A DNA stretch of 64,000 nt from DASVDE01 sp036381235 (GTDB lineage: Bacteria > Actinomycetota > Thermoleophilia > Solirubrobacterales > 70-9), in the NCBI GenBank assembly GCA_036381235.1, contig DASVDE010000022.1, positions 62,001-126,000 on the forward strand, in the 5' to 3' direction. Shown here in pieces: positions 8,920 through 17,569 of this stretch (positions are counted from its first letter, which is position 1; the number at the start of each line of letters is the position of its first letter). The translations under genes and the position numbers were made by a program. Below the pieces are notes generated by a model, which made no database searches, had not been told where the DNA came from, and worked only from the letters and a program-made list of their open reading frames with translations.

Positions 8920-9917
8920 CGCGCCACCTCCCGGTTGAGCTCCTCGCAGTCCGCGATCCACTCCCCCACCCGCTCGAGCGGAAGCCGCCACGCGCCTGCG
9001 TGTGCGAGGCGATAGATGGCTCCGTGCAACTGGCACGCCGCCAGGAGGCGCTTCCCCTCCTCGTGGGAAGGCATCAACCCCGTGCCGGTCAGCTCCTCGC
9101 AGTAGAGGTCGAACATCCGCTCCAACTCTCTCGGCGGGAGCCCGTATGTCAGATGGGCCAGGTCCATCAGCCCACATCCCACGCCCGCCATCTCCCAGTC
9201 GACGATGCAGGTGCGGCCAGGGCGTGCGGAGGTGTCGGCGATCACGTTCTTGGGAGCGAGGTCGTTGTGAACGAGGGTCGGCGGTTGCTCGGCGAGGAGG
9301 TCGGCGGCAGCGCTCAGGTCATCGACGGTGCGCTGCAGCCGGCTCGCAAGGTCGGCGGAGCGCAACGAGACCGCAGCGACCGCTCGCCCGGCCCAAGCGA
9401 AGAGGTAGTCGCGGTCGAGGCGAAGCAGGAAGTCCCGCCCCAAAAGGCGTTCGCCCTGCAGGGCGAACGCGAGGTGCAGCTGGGCGAGGTGGCGCGCAGC
9501 CGTGTGCCAGTGCCGAAGCTCTTGGTACTTCAAATTCAAGCCGTCGATGTACTCGAGGAAGAGCTCTCGGCGCTCCGTCGCGTCATTCCAACTCGAGCCG
9601 AGGAACCGGGGAACGGGGAGCCCACGGTCATCGAGCAGCTCGCCATACACACGCACCTCGCGCTCGCGAACGCGCTTGTCGGGATGACTCCGCTGCTCTT
9701 CTCCGAGGTGCTTCACGAAAATCGAGATGCGCTCACCCGAAGCGAGCTCGACGGAGACCACCTCGGCAGGGGAGACGGTGGCGTGCGGACTTGGGGCACG
9801 GTGCACGCTGACGATCTCGGCGAACGGACCGGCGGCGCGGCGGACAGCCGTGTCGAGCCCCACGCCGAGGTCGAAAGCGCTAAGTGTCTCGCCGCTTAGC
9901 GACTGCCGAGGAGTCAT
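8916..9917 (-). CDS. APH-type small-molecule kinase (phosphotransferase)
   Basis: A 333-residue APH-fold protein. The N-lobe has ISIFVKHLG (lysine), a YIDGLNLKYQEL hinge, the catalytic loop LVHNDLAPKNVI with the catalytic Asp kept, and IVDWEMAGVG as the metal-binding motif. It begins at ATG 9917, whose ATGA overlaps the stop of the upstream gene by 4 bases. It resembles the next two kinase-like proteins in its N-terminal arrangement (RAPSPHATVSPAEVVSVEL here, RRSPSQSATSYNAEVVSVRL there), so these arose by duplication. The substrate is unknown. Confidence 0.78.
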   Translation of the reverse strand: MTPRQSLSGETLSAFDLGVGLDTAVRRAAGPFAEIVSVHRAPSPHATVSPAEVVSVELASGERISIFVKHLGEEQRSHPDKRVREREVRVYGELLDDRGLPVPRFLGSSWNDATERRELFLEYIDGLNLKYQELRHWHTAARHLAQLHLAFALQGERLLGRDFLLRLDRDYLFAWAGRAVAAVSLRSADLASRLQRTVDDLSAAADLLAEQPPTLVHNDLAPKNVIADTSARPGRTCIVDWEMAGVGCGLMDLAHLTYGLPPRELERMFDLYCEELTGTGLMPSHEEGKRLLAACQLHGAIYRLAHAGAWRLPLERVGEWIADCEELNREVAR

Positions 9918-10945
9918 GACTCCACCAGCGGCGCCAGGGTCTCTCCGCGCGCCATGAGCCTCTCGACGCCCGACGGCGAGTAGCGCTTTTCGGCGGCGCC
10001 CCCAAGCCAAGCGATGACCCGGACGAGCCGGAAGCAGTCGACCAGATGCCGCAGTCGATCGCGTGCCGGGGTCAGCAGGCCGGCGTCAGCAGCCCCTTCC
10101 GCGTAAGCGTCCCAGATGCGGTGAAGCGCGGGCGGCTGGAAACCGTCGCAAAGCGAGGCAAGGTCGAAGAAGCGCGATCCAAGAGCCGCGAGCTCCCAAT
10201 CCACCGGACAGATTCGGATGGGTGTCGCATCGACGACCACGAGGATGTTGGCCGCGTCATAGTGCCCGTGGACCAGGGACTGCTCCTGGCCGGCGATGAG
10301 ATCGATCGACGGCTCGTAGCGCTCGAGAATCGCCTCAAGGCGGCGCGCCAGCGCTGGGGAGTAAGGCGACACGCTCCTGCGGGCGCGCTCAGCCTTGGCT
10401 TCGAAGAAACGGGCATCGTGGCGCTCCAGCAGAGGCATCACCTCCGAGGGCAGCCGGGAACCCGCGAAGCGTCCCTGCGCTCGTCCCAGCCACCGCGCCG
10501 CCTCGATCCAAAACCGAAGCTCCATGTGCCGCAGTTCCGTCCCGGCGACGAACTCGAGGAGAAGCCAGTGCACCGCGGCGCCGTCGTCCCACACCGCGCC
10601 GCGATAGCGCGCCGTTCCGATCTCCCCATCGCCTATGAGGTGCCGATAGACCCCGAGCTCCCGCTCCCGCCGTTGAGAGGCTGCGGGCCTGGGGCGTCGC
10701 GAGCTGCCGTAGTCCTTGAGGAAGAACCGCATCTCGGTCCCGTCTGAAAGGCGAACGGAAACGACCTCGGCGTTGTACGAGGTCGCGGACTGTGAGGGGG
10801 AGCGCCTTAGATGCACGATGCGCGCACGCCGTCCCGCCACCTTCGGGATGGTGTACTGCTCGAGGCAGCGGACCAGGCGTGAAAAATCCGCCGGCCCGGT
10901 GAGGCTCAGCCGGTGCATGGGGCGGCCTTGGGGAGCGACGGTCAT
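9914..10945 (-). CDS. APH-fold protein with altered catalytic loop
   Basis: A 343-residue protein with the APH layout: FFLKDYGSS N-lobe lysine, LLLEFVAGTELRHMEL hinge, catalytic-loop segment LVHGHYDAANILV and PVDWELAALG. In APH kinases the loop reads HGD, with Asp as catalytic base. Here the Asp position is His, while the loop Asn and the later Asp of VDW are kept. It could be a pseudokinase or use another residue, such as the Asp in HYD. Its ATG overlaps the stop of the upstream fused kinase gene by 4 bases. Confidence 0.75.
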   Translation of the reverse strand: MTVAPQGRPMHRLSLTGPADFSRLVRCLEQYTIPKVAGRRARIVHLRRSPSQSATSYNAEVVSVRLSDGTEMRFFLKDYGSSRRPRPAASQRRERELGVYRHLIGDGEIGTARYRGAVWDDGAAVHWLLLEFVAGTELRHMELRFWIEAARWLGRAQGRFAGSRLPSEVMPLLERHDARFFEAKAERARRSVSPYSPALARRLEAILERYEPSIDLIAGQEQSLVHGHYDAANILVVVDATPIRICPVDWELAALGSRFFDLASLCDGFQPPALHRIWDAYAEGAADAGLLTPARDRLRHLVDCFRLVRVIAWLGGAAEKRYSPSGVERLMARGETLAPLVES

Positions 10946-12957
10946 GGGAGTCGTGCGCGAACAGTTTCGCCGTAGCCAAGCCAGTCGGAGACCTGGCGCC
11001 GGGTTCGGCCTTTCTCGTGCGCGTGGCCGATCGCATTCACCACTCGGTGCAGGGAAAAGCAATCGAGGACTTCCACCGTCCGCTCGCGGTCGGGTACGGA
11101 AACACCGTGCGCAGCCGCCTCTCGGCCGTAGGAGTCGAGGAGCCGATCCAACCTCGCCCCGCGGTAGCCGTCGCAGAAGCGGGCGAGGTCGTAGAGCGGC
11201 GCCCCGATCGCGGCGAGCTCCCAGTCCACGACGCAGACGCGCGAAGGCCTTGAGGGCGCGTCGAGCAAGACGTTCTCGGGTCGATAGCTGCCGTGGACGA
11301 ACGTGGTTGGTTGAGCCGCCATCAGGGCGACGAGATCGTCATAGCCCGAGAGGATCCGCCGCAGGCGTCGCATTGACCGACCGGACATTCGCCGCGCGCT
11401 GGAGAGCGCGCGCTCGGCTCTGGATGCAAAGAAGTCGGTGTCATGGCGAATCAGAAACCGAGAGCGCTCGAAGCGGTCCGGATCGCGCGCGTACAGCCCC
11501 TGCATGCGCGCGAGCCACGTGACCGCTTCCGGCCACGAGTCGAACTCGCAATCGGCAATCGGGACTCCAGCGACGAACTCGACCACCATCCAGAAGCACC
11601 TGTGCTCCTGGCCCCAAACCGCCCCGTAGTACGCCGGGATATCGAGCTCCCCGTTCGGGAGGAGGTCCCGATAGACGTGGAGCTCACGCGCCCGGCGATC
11701 GCTTGCGTCCTCCTTGAACAGCCGCGAAGAGCCGAAGTCCTTGAGGAACATCCGCAGAGTCCCTCCGTCGGTCAGCCGCACCGTCACCACCCGTGCGGCA
11801 TAGGACGTCGCGCTCGGCGACGGCGCGCTTCGCAGGTCGGCAACCGATGCGGTCCCGCAGACCCGCGGAAGCACCTCCGACTCGAGCAACCGACGCAGCG
11901 TCGCCTCGCTTTGCGCCGGCGTGGGTTGCCGCCTGCGGCGCTTGGGCCCGGCAAGCCAGGAGAGGTACGCCTGCAACTTCAACACGGGACGGCTATCCAC
12001 ATCGGCAAGGCGCGGATCGCCGTTACCGAGCTCCATGCCGAGCCAGTGGATCGCGGAGAGGCACCGCAGCACTCGGCCGACCTCGGCGAGGCTTCGCAGG
12101 GTATCCGGCTCCAGCGCCACTCCATGCTCCGCGGCCGCCTGACGGTAGCTCGCGAGGCATGGGTTCGCCGCGAAGCGAAGCCGCGAATCCATCACCTGTG
12201 CGAGGTCGACAGCGGGGGACCCCCACCCCGCCTCTTCCCAGTCGAACACCAGGAGTCCAGGGGCTCCCGAGTCAGGGTCAAGACGGAGGTTCGGCGGCCC
12301 GAAGTCGCCATGCACAAGGGTGCGGGGCTGCTCCGGGCACGCTCCAGTCACCTCATCCCACCGTTCTTCGAGCTTCGAAAGCTCCGAGATCGCGGCTTCG
12401 AGCACTTCCCTGGCCCCGGCTCCGGTGCGGGGATCCTCCGCCCGAGCGCTGAACAACGCCTTCGCAGACCGAGCCCGATCAAGGAACCGGACGAGCCCGC
12501 GTTCGGGGAGAGCCGGCGCGTCCGACAACGACGAGGCGCCGGCGTGGAGGGCGCCGAGCCACCGGCCCGCCGTCTCTCGGTGCGGCGCGAGGGCCGGCGA
12601 GTAACGCTCCCCCTCGGCGCACTCGAGGAACAGCCAGGAGAGCTCGGCATCCTCATCGACGCGACCGAGACAGCGGAGGCTGGGCACCGGCAGCCGCGGG
12701 AGCACCTCGTGGTACACGGTGTGCTCGACCTCGGCGGAGGAGCGCCTGTTCAGCTTCGCGATCACCGCGCCCCCGTCTGGGGCGGCGCCGGCGAGCCAGT
12801 AGATGGCCGCATTGCCGAGAGCAGGCCCCTTGCGATCCCTGAACACGCGGATCTCCGTGGGCTCGCCCACACCGGCCGCACGAGCCCATGCCACTGCCGC
12901 CGGGTGTGTGGAGGGGTCCTCGCGGAGGGATCTCGCCGAAGCGACGCTCTCAGACAT
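10942..12957 (-). CDS. Tandem APH-domain protein (active-looking plus altered domain)
   Basis: A 671-residue protein made of two APH folds. Domain 1 (about residues 20-330) has IAKLNRRS, LVHGDFGPPNLRL and VFDWEEAGWG with the catalytic Asp present. Domain 2 (about 350-671) has MFLKDFGSS, FVHGSYRPENVLL and VVDWELAAIG; its catalytic Asp position is Ser. Domain 2 is closely similar to the separate 343-residue protein downstream. One domain may phosphorylate while the other binds substrate or regulates, which is inference. ATG 12957 lies inside the end of the ABC transporter gene (8-base overlap), so the two are coupled. Confidence 0.78.
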   Translation of the reverse strand: MSESVASARSLREDPSTHPAAVAWARAAGVGEPTEIRVFRDRKGPALGNAAIYWLAGAAPDGGAVIAKLNRRSSAEVEHTVYHEVLPRLPVPSLRCLGRVDEDAELSWLFLECAEGERYSPALAPHRETAGRWLGALHAGASSLSDAPALPERGLVRFLDRARSAKALFSARAEDPRTGAGAREVLEAAISELSKLEERWDEVTGACPEQPRTLVHGDFGPPNLRLDPDSGAPGLLVFDWEEAGWGSPAVDLAQVMDSRLRFAANPCLASYRQAAAEHGVALEPDTLRSLAEVGRVLRCLSAIHWLGMELGNGDPRLADVDSRPVLKLQAYLSWLAGPKRRRRQPTPAQSEATLRRLLESEVLPRVCGTASVADLRSAPSPSATSYAARVVTVRLTDGGTLRMFLKDFGSSRLFKEDASDRRARELHVYRDLLPNGELDIPAYYGAVWGQEHRCFWMVVEFVAGVPIADCEFDSWPEAVTWLARMQGLYARDPDRFERSRFLIRHDTDFFASRAERALSSARRMSGRSMRRLRRILSGYDDLVALMAAQPTTFVHGSYRPENVLLDAPSRPSRVCVVDWELAAIGAPLYDLARFCDGYRGARLDRLLDSYGREAAAHGVSVPDRERTVEVLDCFSLHRVVNAIGHAHEKGRTRRQVSDWLGYGETVRARLP

Positions 12958-14767
12958 GGTCGAACGTGGATAGGTGGGGGCTTTGCTCTTCGCCGGCGAT
13001 GAGGTGCCCGTCCTCCATCGTCAGGCGCATGTCGCAGACATCGAGGGTCGTCAGGCGGTGGGCGATCATGAAGGTCGTCCGGCCCGCCATCAGTCGCTCC
13101 ATGGCCTCGATGATCGTGGCCTCTGTCCGCACGTCGACCGAGCTGGTCGGCTCGTCCAGGAGGAGGATGGGCGCATCCTTCAAGAACGCTCGCGCCAGGG
13201 AGATCCGTTGGCGCTCGCCGCCAGAGAGGCGCATGCCGCGTTCGCCCACCTCGGTGTCGTAACCGTCCGGGAGCCCCGCGATGAAATCGTGGACGTTCGC
13301 CGCCCTTGCAGCCGCAGCGATGTCCTCGACGCTCGCGCCCTCACGGGCGTAGGCGATGTTCTCGGCGATGCTGGTGGAGAAAAGGAGGGGCTCCTGCAGC
13401 ACGATCGCGAACTGCGCACGTAGATCGGTGAGCTTGTAGTCGCGCAGGTCGACGCCGTCGAGCAGAATCCTGCCCTCCGAGGGGTCGTAGAACCGGGTCA
13501 GGAGGCTGACGAGCGTCGTCTTTCCCGCTCCCGTCGCCCCGGCGATGCCAAGCCGGGTCCCGGCGGGGACGTGGAGGGAGATGTCGCGCAGGACACGGCG
13601 GTCGCCGTCATAGGCGAAGGAGACGTGCTCGAAGCGAACGTCGCCCTCCGCCCTGGACAGAGGCCTGGCGTTCGGCCTCTCCCTCACGTCCGGCTCCTCG
13701 TCGAGCAGCGAGAAGGCGCGCTCCGCGCTCGCGAGATATTGCTGGAGCTTGCCGGCCCCTTTGCTCAGCGTCCTGACCGGCGAATACAGCTGAGACATGT
13801 AGGACATGACGAGGACGAGATCCCCCACGGTCATCGCGCCCGCCTGCACGTGGCGCGCACCGATGTAGAGCACGGCCGCCGTCCCTGTCGCGATGATCAT
13901 GCCGATGAGGAGCGCGAACTTGCTAGATGCGAACTCATACCGAATCCGCGCCCACATGCCTTCGCGGAAGTGGTGGGTGAATCTGCGCTCTTCGCTGTCC
14001 TCCCGCCCGAAGGCGCGAACGACCCGTGCCGCGCCCAGCGCCTCCTGAACCACTGACATCGCACCGCTCTCGAGGCGCTTGACCTCGCGCGACTGAGTAC
14101 GGAGCCTGCGGCGGTAGGCCCAGGAGATGACCAGGAGCGGGGGCGCCACGGCGATCGCCACAAGTGCCAACTGCCAGTCGATGAGCGCGGTCACATAGAG
14201 CATCGCCACCAGCGTGAAAGCGGCAGTCACAAAGGACGAGAGGGTTTCCGTCGCGAAGTACTGAACGGCCGTTGCGTCGTACTGGATCCGGTAGATCGAG
14301 TCGGAGGTCCCCCTCGCGTCGTGGTAGGAAAGCGAGAGGCGCTGGACGTGCCGGAACAGGCGAGCGCGGAAGTCGAGCATGATGCGCTCGCCCGTATAGG
14401 CGCGCAGCACGGTGGTCGACATGCTCTGGAGCTGCGTCAAGAGAGCGATGAGCACGAACATCGCCGCCGCCGCGACCAGCAGCGCGCTCTCCGAGTCCTC
14501 TATTGCCCCCGGGACGATTGCATCGAGGAAGCCCGGCAGCGGTTGAGAGCCCAGAACCGTATCCACGGTCACCGCCAACGGGACGGGGATGAGCAACGCC
14601 AGCGGCGTTGCCAGGAGGCTGAGGAGAAAGAGTCCGCCGACTTGGAGACGGTAAGGCCGTAGCTCACTGGCCAGACGCCGCACGAGGGCCCGATCGGTGT
14701 ACCTGCGGACGCCGTCGGAATCGACCGGCGGGGATCGCCCAGCCTGCGAGCGGTTGCGCTCACTCAT
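12950..14767 (-). CDS. ABC exporter, fused membrane and ATPase domains (MsbA-like)
   Basis: A 605-residue half-transporter. Six membrane spans lie in residues about 35-330 (first span LQVGGLFLLSLLATPLALLI). The ATPase part has Walker A GATGAGKTTL, Q-loop VLQEPLLFS, signature LSGGERQRISLARA, Walker B PILLLDEPTSSVD and the switch His in MIAHRL. It would homodimerise and export a lipid, glycolipid or saccharide. ATG 14767 overlaps the stop of the GT2 fusion gene by 4 bases. Its place in the operon suggests that it carries the cluster's product across the membrane. Confidence 0.9.
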   Translation of the reverse strand: MSERNRSQAGRSPPVDSDGVRRYTDRALVRRLASELRPYRLQVGGLFLLSLLATPLALLIPVPLAVTVDTVLGSQPLPGFLDAIVPGAIEDSESALLVAAAAMFVLIALLTQLQSMSTTVLRAYTGERIMLDFRARLFRHVQRLSLSYHDARGTSDSIYRIQYDATAVQYFATETLSSFVTAAFTLVAMLYVTALIDWQLALVAIAVAPPLLVISWAYRRRLRTQSREVKRLESGAMSVVQEALGAARVVRAFGREDSEERRFTHHFREGMWARIRYEFASSKFALLIGMIIATGTAAVLYIGARHVQAGAMTVGDLVLVMSYMSQLYSPVRTLSKGAGKLQQYLASAERAFSLLDEEPDVRERPNARPLSRAEGDVRFEHVSFAYDGDRRVLRDISLHVPAGTRLGIAGATGAGKTTLVSLLTRFYDPSEGRILLDGVDLRDYKLTDLRAQFAIVLQEPLLFSTSIAENIAYAREGASVEDIAAAARAANVHDFIAGLPDGYDTEVGERGMRLSGGERQRISLARAFLKDAPILLLDEPTSSVDVRTEATIIEAMERLMAGRTTFMIAHRLTTLDVCDMRLTMEDGHLIAGEEQSPHLSTFDHV

Positions 14768-17286
14768 GCCCGATGCACCTCCGGCAGGGCTGCGCTCCCC
14801 AGACGGCCCGCCGCCCGCCTTGCGCTGCCGGCGGCGTAAGCGCAGTCGCTGGCCGTTAAGGCAAGCACGAATACGAGACTCAACCCCAGCACCGCCGCAG
14901 CGTGGTTCGCGCCGCCGAGCCCGGCCGCGACAGCCAGCCCCGCGAGAAAGACACAGGAGAGGAGCGCCCCCCAGGCCGGCTGAGGCCGGAAGCGGAAGCG
15001 AACGAGCTGACATCCGTTGCCGTGCTCCTCGACCGCGGTCAGGATTCGGCCCCTGCCGAGCAAGCCGCCGCGCAGCTCGAGGTCCCAGCGATCGAAGTCG
15101 CCGCCGCGCATCAGGACAGTTCCACTCTCGCGCAGCGTTTTCTCGAACAGGCAAATCCAGCTCTCGAGCGAGTGCCAGCTCTGGCTCCACACCGTCCATG
15201 ACGCGGGGCGCGGAAGCGCATGGTCGCGATGCCCACGCGCCCGCCATGGGGTGAGGCCGCTTCGCAGCCTGCCCGAGAGCCGGGCAAACGGCTGCAGCAT
15301 GTGCAGGAAGACCGTCAGCAGAAACGATCGCTTTCGGCGGCAGCGCCGCGTTGGCATCCTCCGGCTCACGCGGCGCGCCTCCGCGACCGCCTGTGCGACG
15401 AGGAGCCCCGTTGCCGCCACCACCAGGGGGATCACCGCAAGCAGCGGGCCCCAGAGAGAGCCGAGGGCGGCGAGGGCGGCGAGCAGCGCGATCACCAGGT
15501 ACCACTCCGGCATCAATGCCAGGGAGCTGAGCGTGGGACGCTCAACCCTGTACATCGCCTGGAACAGACCGGTTCCCCATCTGCCGTAATACACACGCCA
15601 ACGGCGCAGCAGTCCCTGCTGCACACCGTTCCCGTAGAGGCGGCCGCCCCAGGAATAGTGGCCGCCGGCGTTGTACTTCTCGGGCCACTTGCGCTCGAGC
15701 ATCGCCTCCGCCCTCCCGTAGCCGACCTGCTGCCGCCAATAGGCCCGCACCGAGTCGCGGGCGCGATGCCAAACGACCGCGCCGGCGCGGAAGCCGAGCG
15801 TCTCGCCGTGCTGCTGGAGGCGCCAGCAGATGTCGACGTCATCGCCGGCCGCCCGGAAGCGGGGATCGAAGCCACCGATCTCGATCAGCCGCCGGCGGCG
15901 AAAGGCCATGTTGCAGCCGGGGATGTGCTCGGCTTCCCGGTCGGAGAGCAGCACGTGGACCGGCCCCCCGGGGGCGTTGGCGACGCAATCGGCGATCCAG
16001 CCGTCCGGCGGAGGGAGATTCGGACCGCCGATGCCCGCGTGATCCGTGGCCTGAAAGGCGGCCGACAGATAGTTGAGCCAGTCGCGGTCCGGACGCGCGT
16101 CGGAGTCGAGGTAGGCGACGATCTCACCGCTTGCCGCCTCGAGGCCGGTGTTCCTAGCGCTGCTCAATCCCCGGTTCGGAGTGCTGATCGCGGGATAGCC
16201 GCACTCGCTCGCGATCGCCGCCGTGGCATCGGTGGAGCCGTCGTCCACCACTATCACCTCGTAGTCCGGGTAGTCGAGCTCGCGCACGCCTTCCAGACAC
16301 CAGCGGAGGGTTTCCGCGCCATTACGGGCGCAGATGACGACCGACATCTTGGGGCGCTCGGCAATATGCGAAAACGGCACCTCGCGGAACGCTCGGTGGA
16401 CCGCGGCGAGCGCCGCCTTCGGGTGCCGGCCGCGATCGGTGAGGCCGAAGTCCCAATCCTCCACGTCGTAGCCTCCCCGGTGCCACTCGTCCGTCCATGC
16501 GAAGACAAAGGTGCCGGCACAACCCGCGGCGAAGGTGAGCCTCAGCTGGCCCTCGATGGTTTCCGCCTGCCGTCCCTCCCCGTTGCGCCGGCTGTCGAGC
16601 CCGATCTCAGCCATGACCAGGGGGCGATCGCCGCTGACGTTCTGCAGCCGCGCGAGGTAGCGCTCGAGCTGCCGGTCGGACTCCAGGTAGACGTTGAAGC
16701 AGTGGAAGTCGAGGAAGGGAAGCTGGAGGTACTCGGTGGTCGGGAAGTTGACGTAGGTGACGAGGCCATCGGGATCCTCGTCCTTAACCGCTTCGAAGAG
16801 CCGGCGCAGGAAGCTCTCGACCCGGCGTCGCCCGTGCCAGCGGACGATCGGAGCCGGGATCTCGTTGCCGACCGCATAGCCAAGCACCGCCGGGTGGCCG
16901 GCGCAGGCGCGGACGCCTTCGCGCACCCGCTGTTCGATCGACTCGGCGAGCGTCGGATCGTTGAGAAAGGCGACGTGCTGCTCCCACGGCAGCCCGATCA
17001 GGACCCTCAGGCCATGGCGGGCGGCGGCCTCGAGGAGGTAGCGCGGCGGGACGGAGTATGTGCGGACCGAGTTGATCCCGTTGTCGGCCATCTGCCTGAA
17101 GTCGGCCTCGACCCTCGCCGGGTCGGGGTAGTCGCTCCCGTTCCCATTCGGGCGGAAGGTCCCGTATGTGACGCCACGGAGGTAGAGCTTCTCCTCACCC
17201 GCGAACAGGAACTTGCCCAGCGCCTTCGGCCGGGGGAGGGCGGTTCCGTTCCGGGATCGCACATCACCGTTATTCCGGGACCGCAC
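14764..17286 (-). CDS. Glycosidase-like domain fused to family 2 glycosyltransferase
   Basis: An 840-residue protein. Residues about 25-300 form a TIM-barrel glycosidase-like domain with YAVGNEIPAP and VMAEIGLDS, whose two Glu lie where GH clan A enzymes keep acid/base and nucleophile. Residues about 305-560 are a GT2 domain with VVDDGSTDAT, YLDSDARPD, GGPN and AGDDVDICWR. Membrane spans lie near residues 590-640 and 770-810. It would elongate or process a saccharide at the membrane. The GTG start at 17286 sits in a 24-bp tandem repeat, and a second in-frame GTG lies one repeat unit later at 17262, so the start is uncertain. First gene of the operon. Confidence 0.8.
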   Translation of the reverse strand: MRSRNNGDVRSRNGTALPRPKALGKFLFAGEEKLYLRGVTYGTFRPNGNGSDYPDPARVEADFRQMADNGINSVRTYSVPPRYLLEAAARHGLRVLIGLPWEQHVAFLNDPTLAESIEQRVREGVRACAGHPAVLGYAVGNEIPAPIVRWHGRRRVESFLRRLFEAVKDEDPDGLVTYVNFPTTEYLQLPFLDFHCFNVYLESDRQLERYLARLQNVSGDRPLVMAEIGLDSRRNGEGRQAETIEGQLRLTFAAGCAGTFVFAWTDEWHRGGYDVEDWDFGLTDRGRHPKAALAAVHRAFREVPFSHIAERPKMSVVICARNGAETLRWCLEGVRELDYPDYEVIVVDDGSTDATAAIASECGYPAISTPNRGLSSARNTGLEAASGEIVAYLDSDARPDRDWLNYLSAAFQATDHAGIGGPNLPPPDGWIADCVANAPGGPVHVLLSDREAEHIPGCNMAFRRRRLIEIGGFDPRFRAAGDDVDICWRLQQHGETLGFRAGAVVWHRARDSVRAYWRQQVGYGRAEAMLERKWPEKYNAGGHYSWGGRLYGNGVQQGLLRRWRVYYGRWGTGLFQAMYRVERPTLSSLALMPEWYLVIALLAALAALGSLWGPLLAVIPLVVAATGLLVAQAVAEARRVSRRMPTRRCRRKRSFLLTVFLHMLQPFARLSGRLRSGLTPWRARGHRDHALPRPASWTVWSQSWHSLESWICLFEKTLRESGTVLMRGGDFDRWDLELRGGLLGRGRILTAVEEHGNGCQLVRFRFRPQPAWGALLSCVFLAGLAVAAGLGGANHAAAVLGLSLVFVLALTASDCAYAAGSARRAAGRLGSAALPEVHRA

Positions 17287-17296
17287 ATCACCGTTA
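17249..17296. repeat. 24-bp tandem repeat, two copies, over the GT2 fusion gene start
   Basis: Units 17249-17272 and 17273-17296 differ at one base (T/C) and each contains CGCACATCACCGTTA. On the minus strand each unit supplies a GTG codon in the same frame, so the repeat encodes a repeated RSRN peptide and gives two possible starts. A binding site or simple slippage duplication are both possible. Confidence 0.85.
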
Positions 17297-17569
17297 TGGG
17301 AGGGCGCCGCTCCATTCGAGCCCCGGCGAAATCCGGTGCCTGCCCAGCTATCGACAGGTCCGGAATCGCGCTCCGGGGTCGTGGAGAAGAATGATCTGGG
17401 GCGATCGCGGCTGACTGTGTAGCACCCTCTCTTGCAGCAACCCGCCCTGCCTCACTGTTAATGAATTGTTTACCGGAGCGGTTGCCGACCGACAAGCTCC
17501 GGAAATAGCGCATTACCTGGTAGTGATGATCACGAAGGTAGAAAACCTGTTGAAATTGAATGATGGAAT

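Noticed and set aside
11443..13002. A long plus-strand open frame opposite the tandem kinase gene
   Set aside because: High-GC antisense frame. The minus-strand protein has clear APH motifs; the plus frame has no motifs and biased Arg/Pro/Gly composition.
17249..17296. Two direct repeats as a CRISPR remnant
   Set aside because: Units abut with no spacer and lie over a gene start; no cas gene is near.
15220..17394. A 724-codon plus-strand open frame opposite the GT2 fusion gene
   Set aside because: Shadow of the real gene in GC-rich DNA; no recognisable domain.
17298..17569. The AT-richer stretch between the GT2 and copper ATPase genes as a replication origin or mobile scar
   Set aside because: No repeated DnaA-type boxes, no terminal inverted repeats and no ORF. 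It most likely holds the promoter of the saccharide operon.
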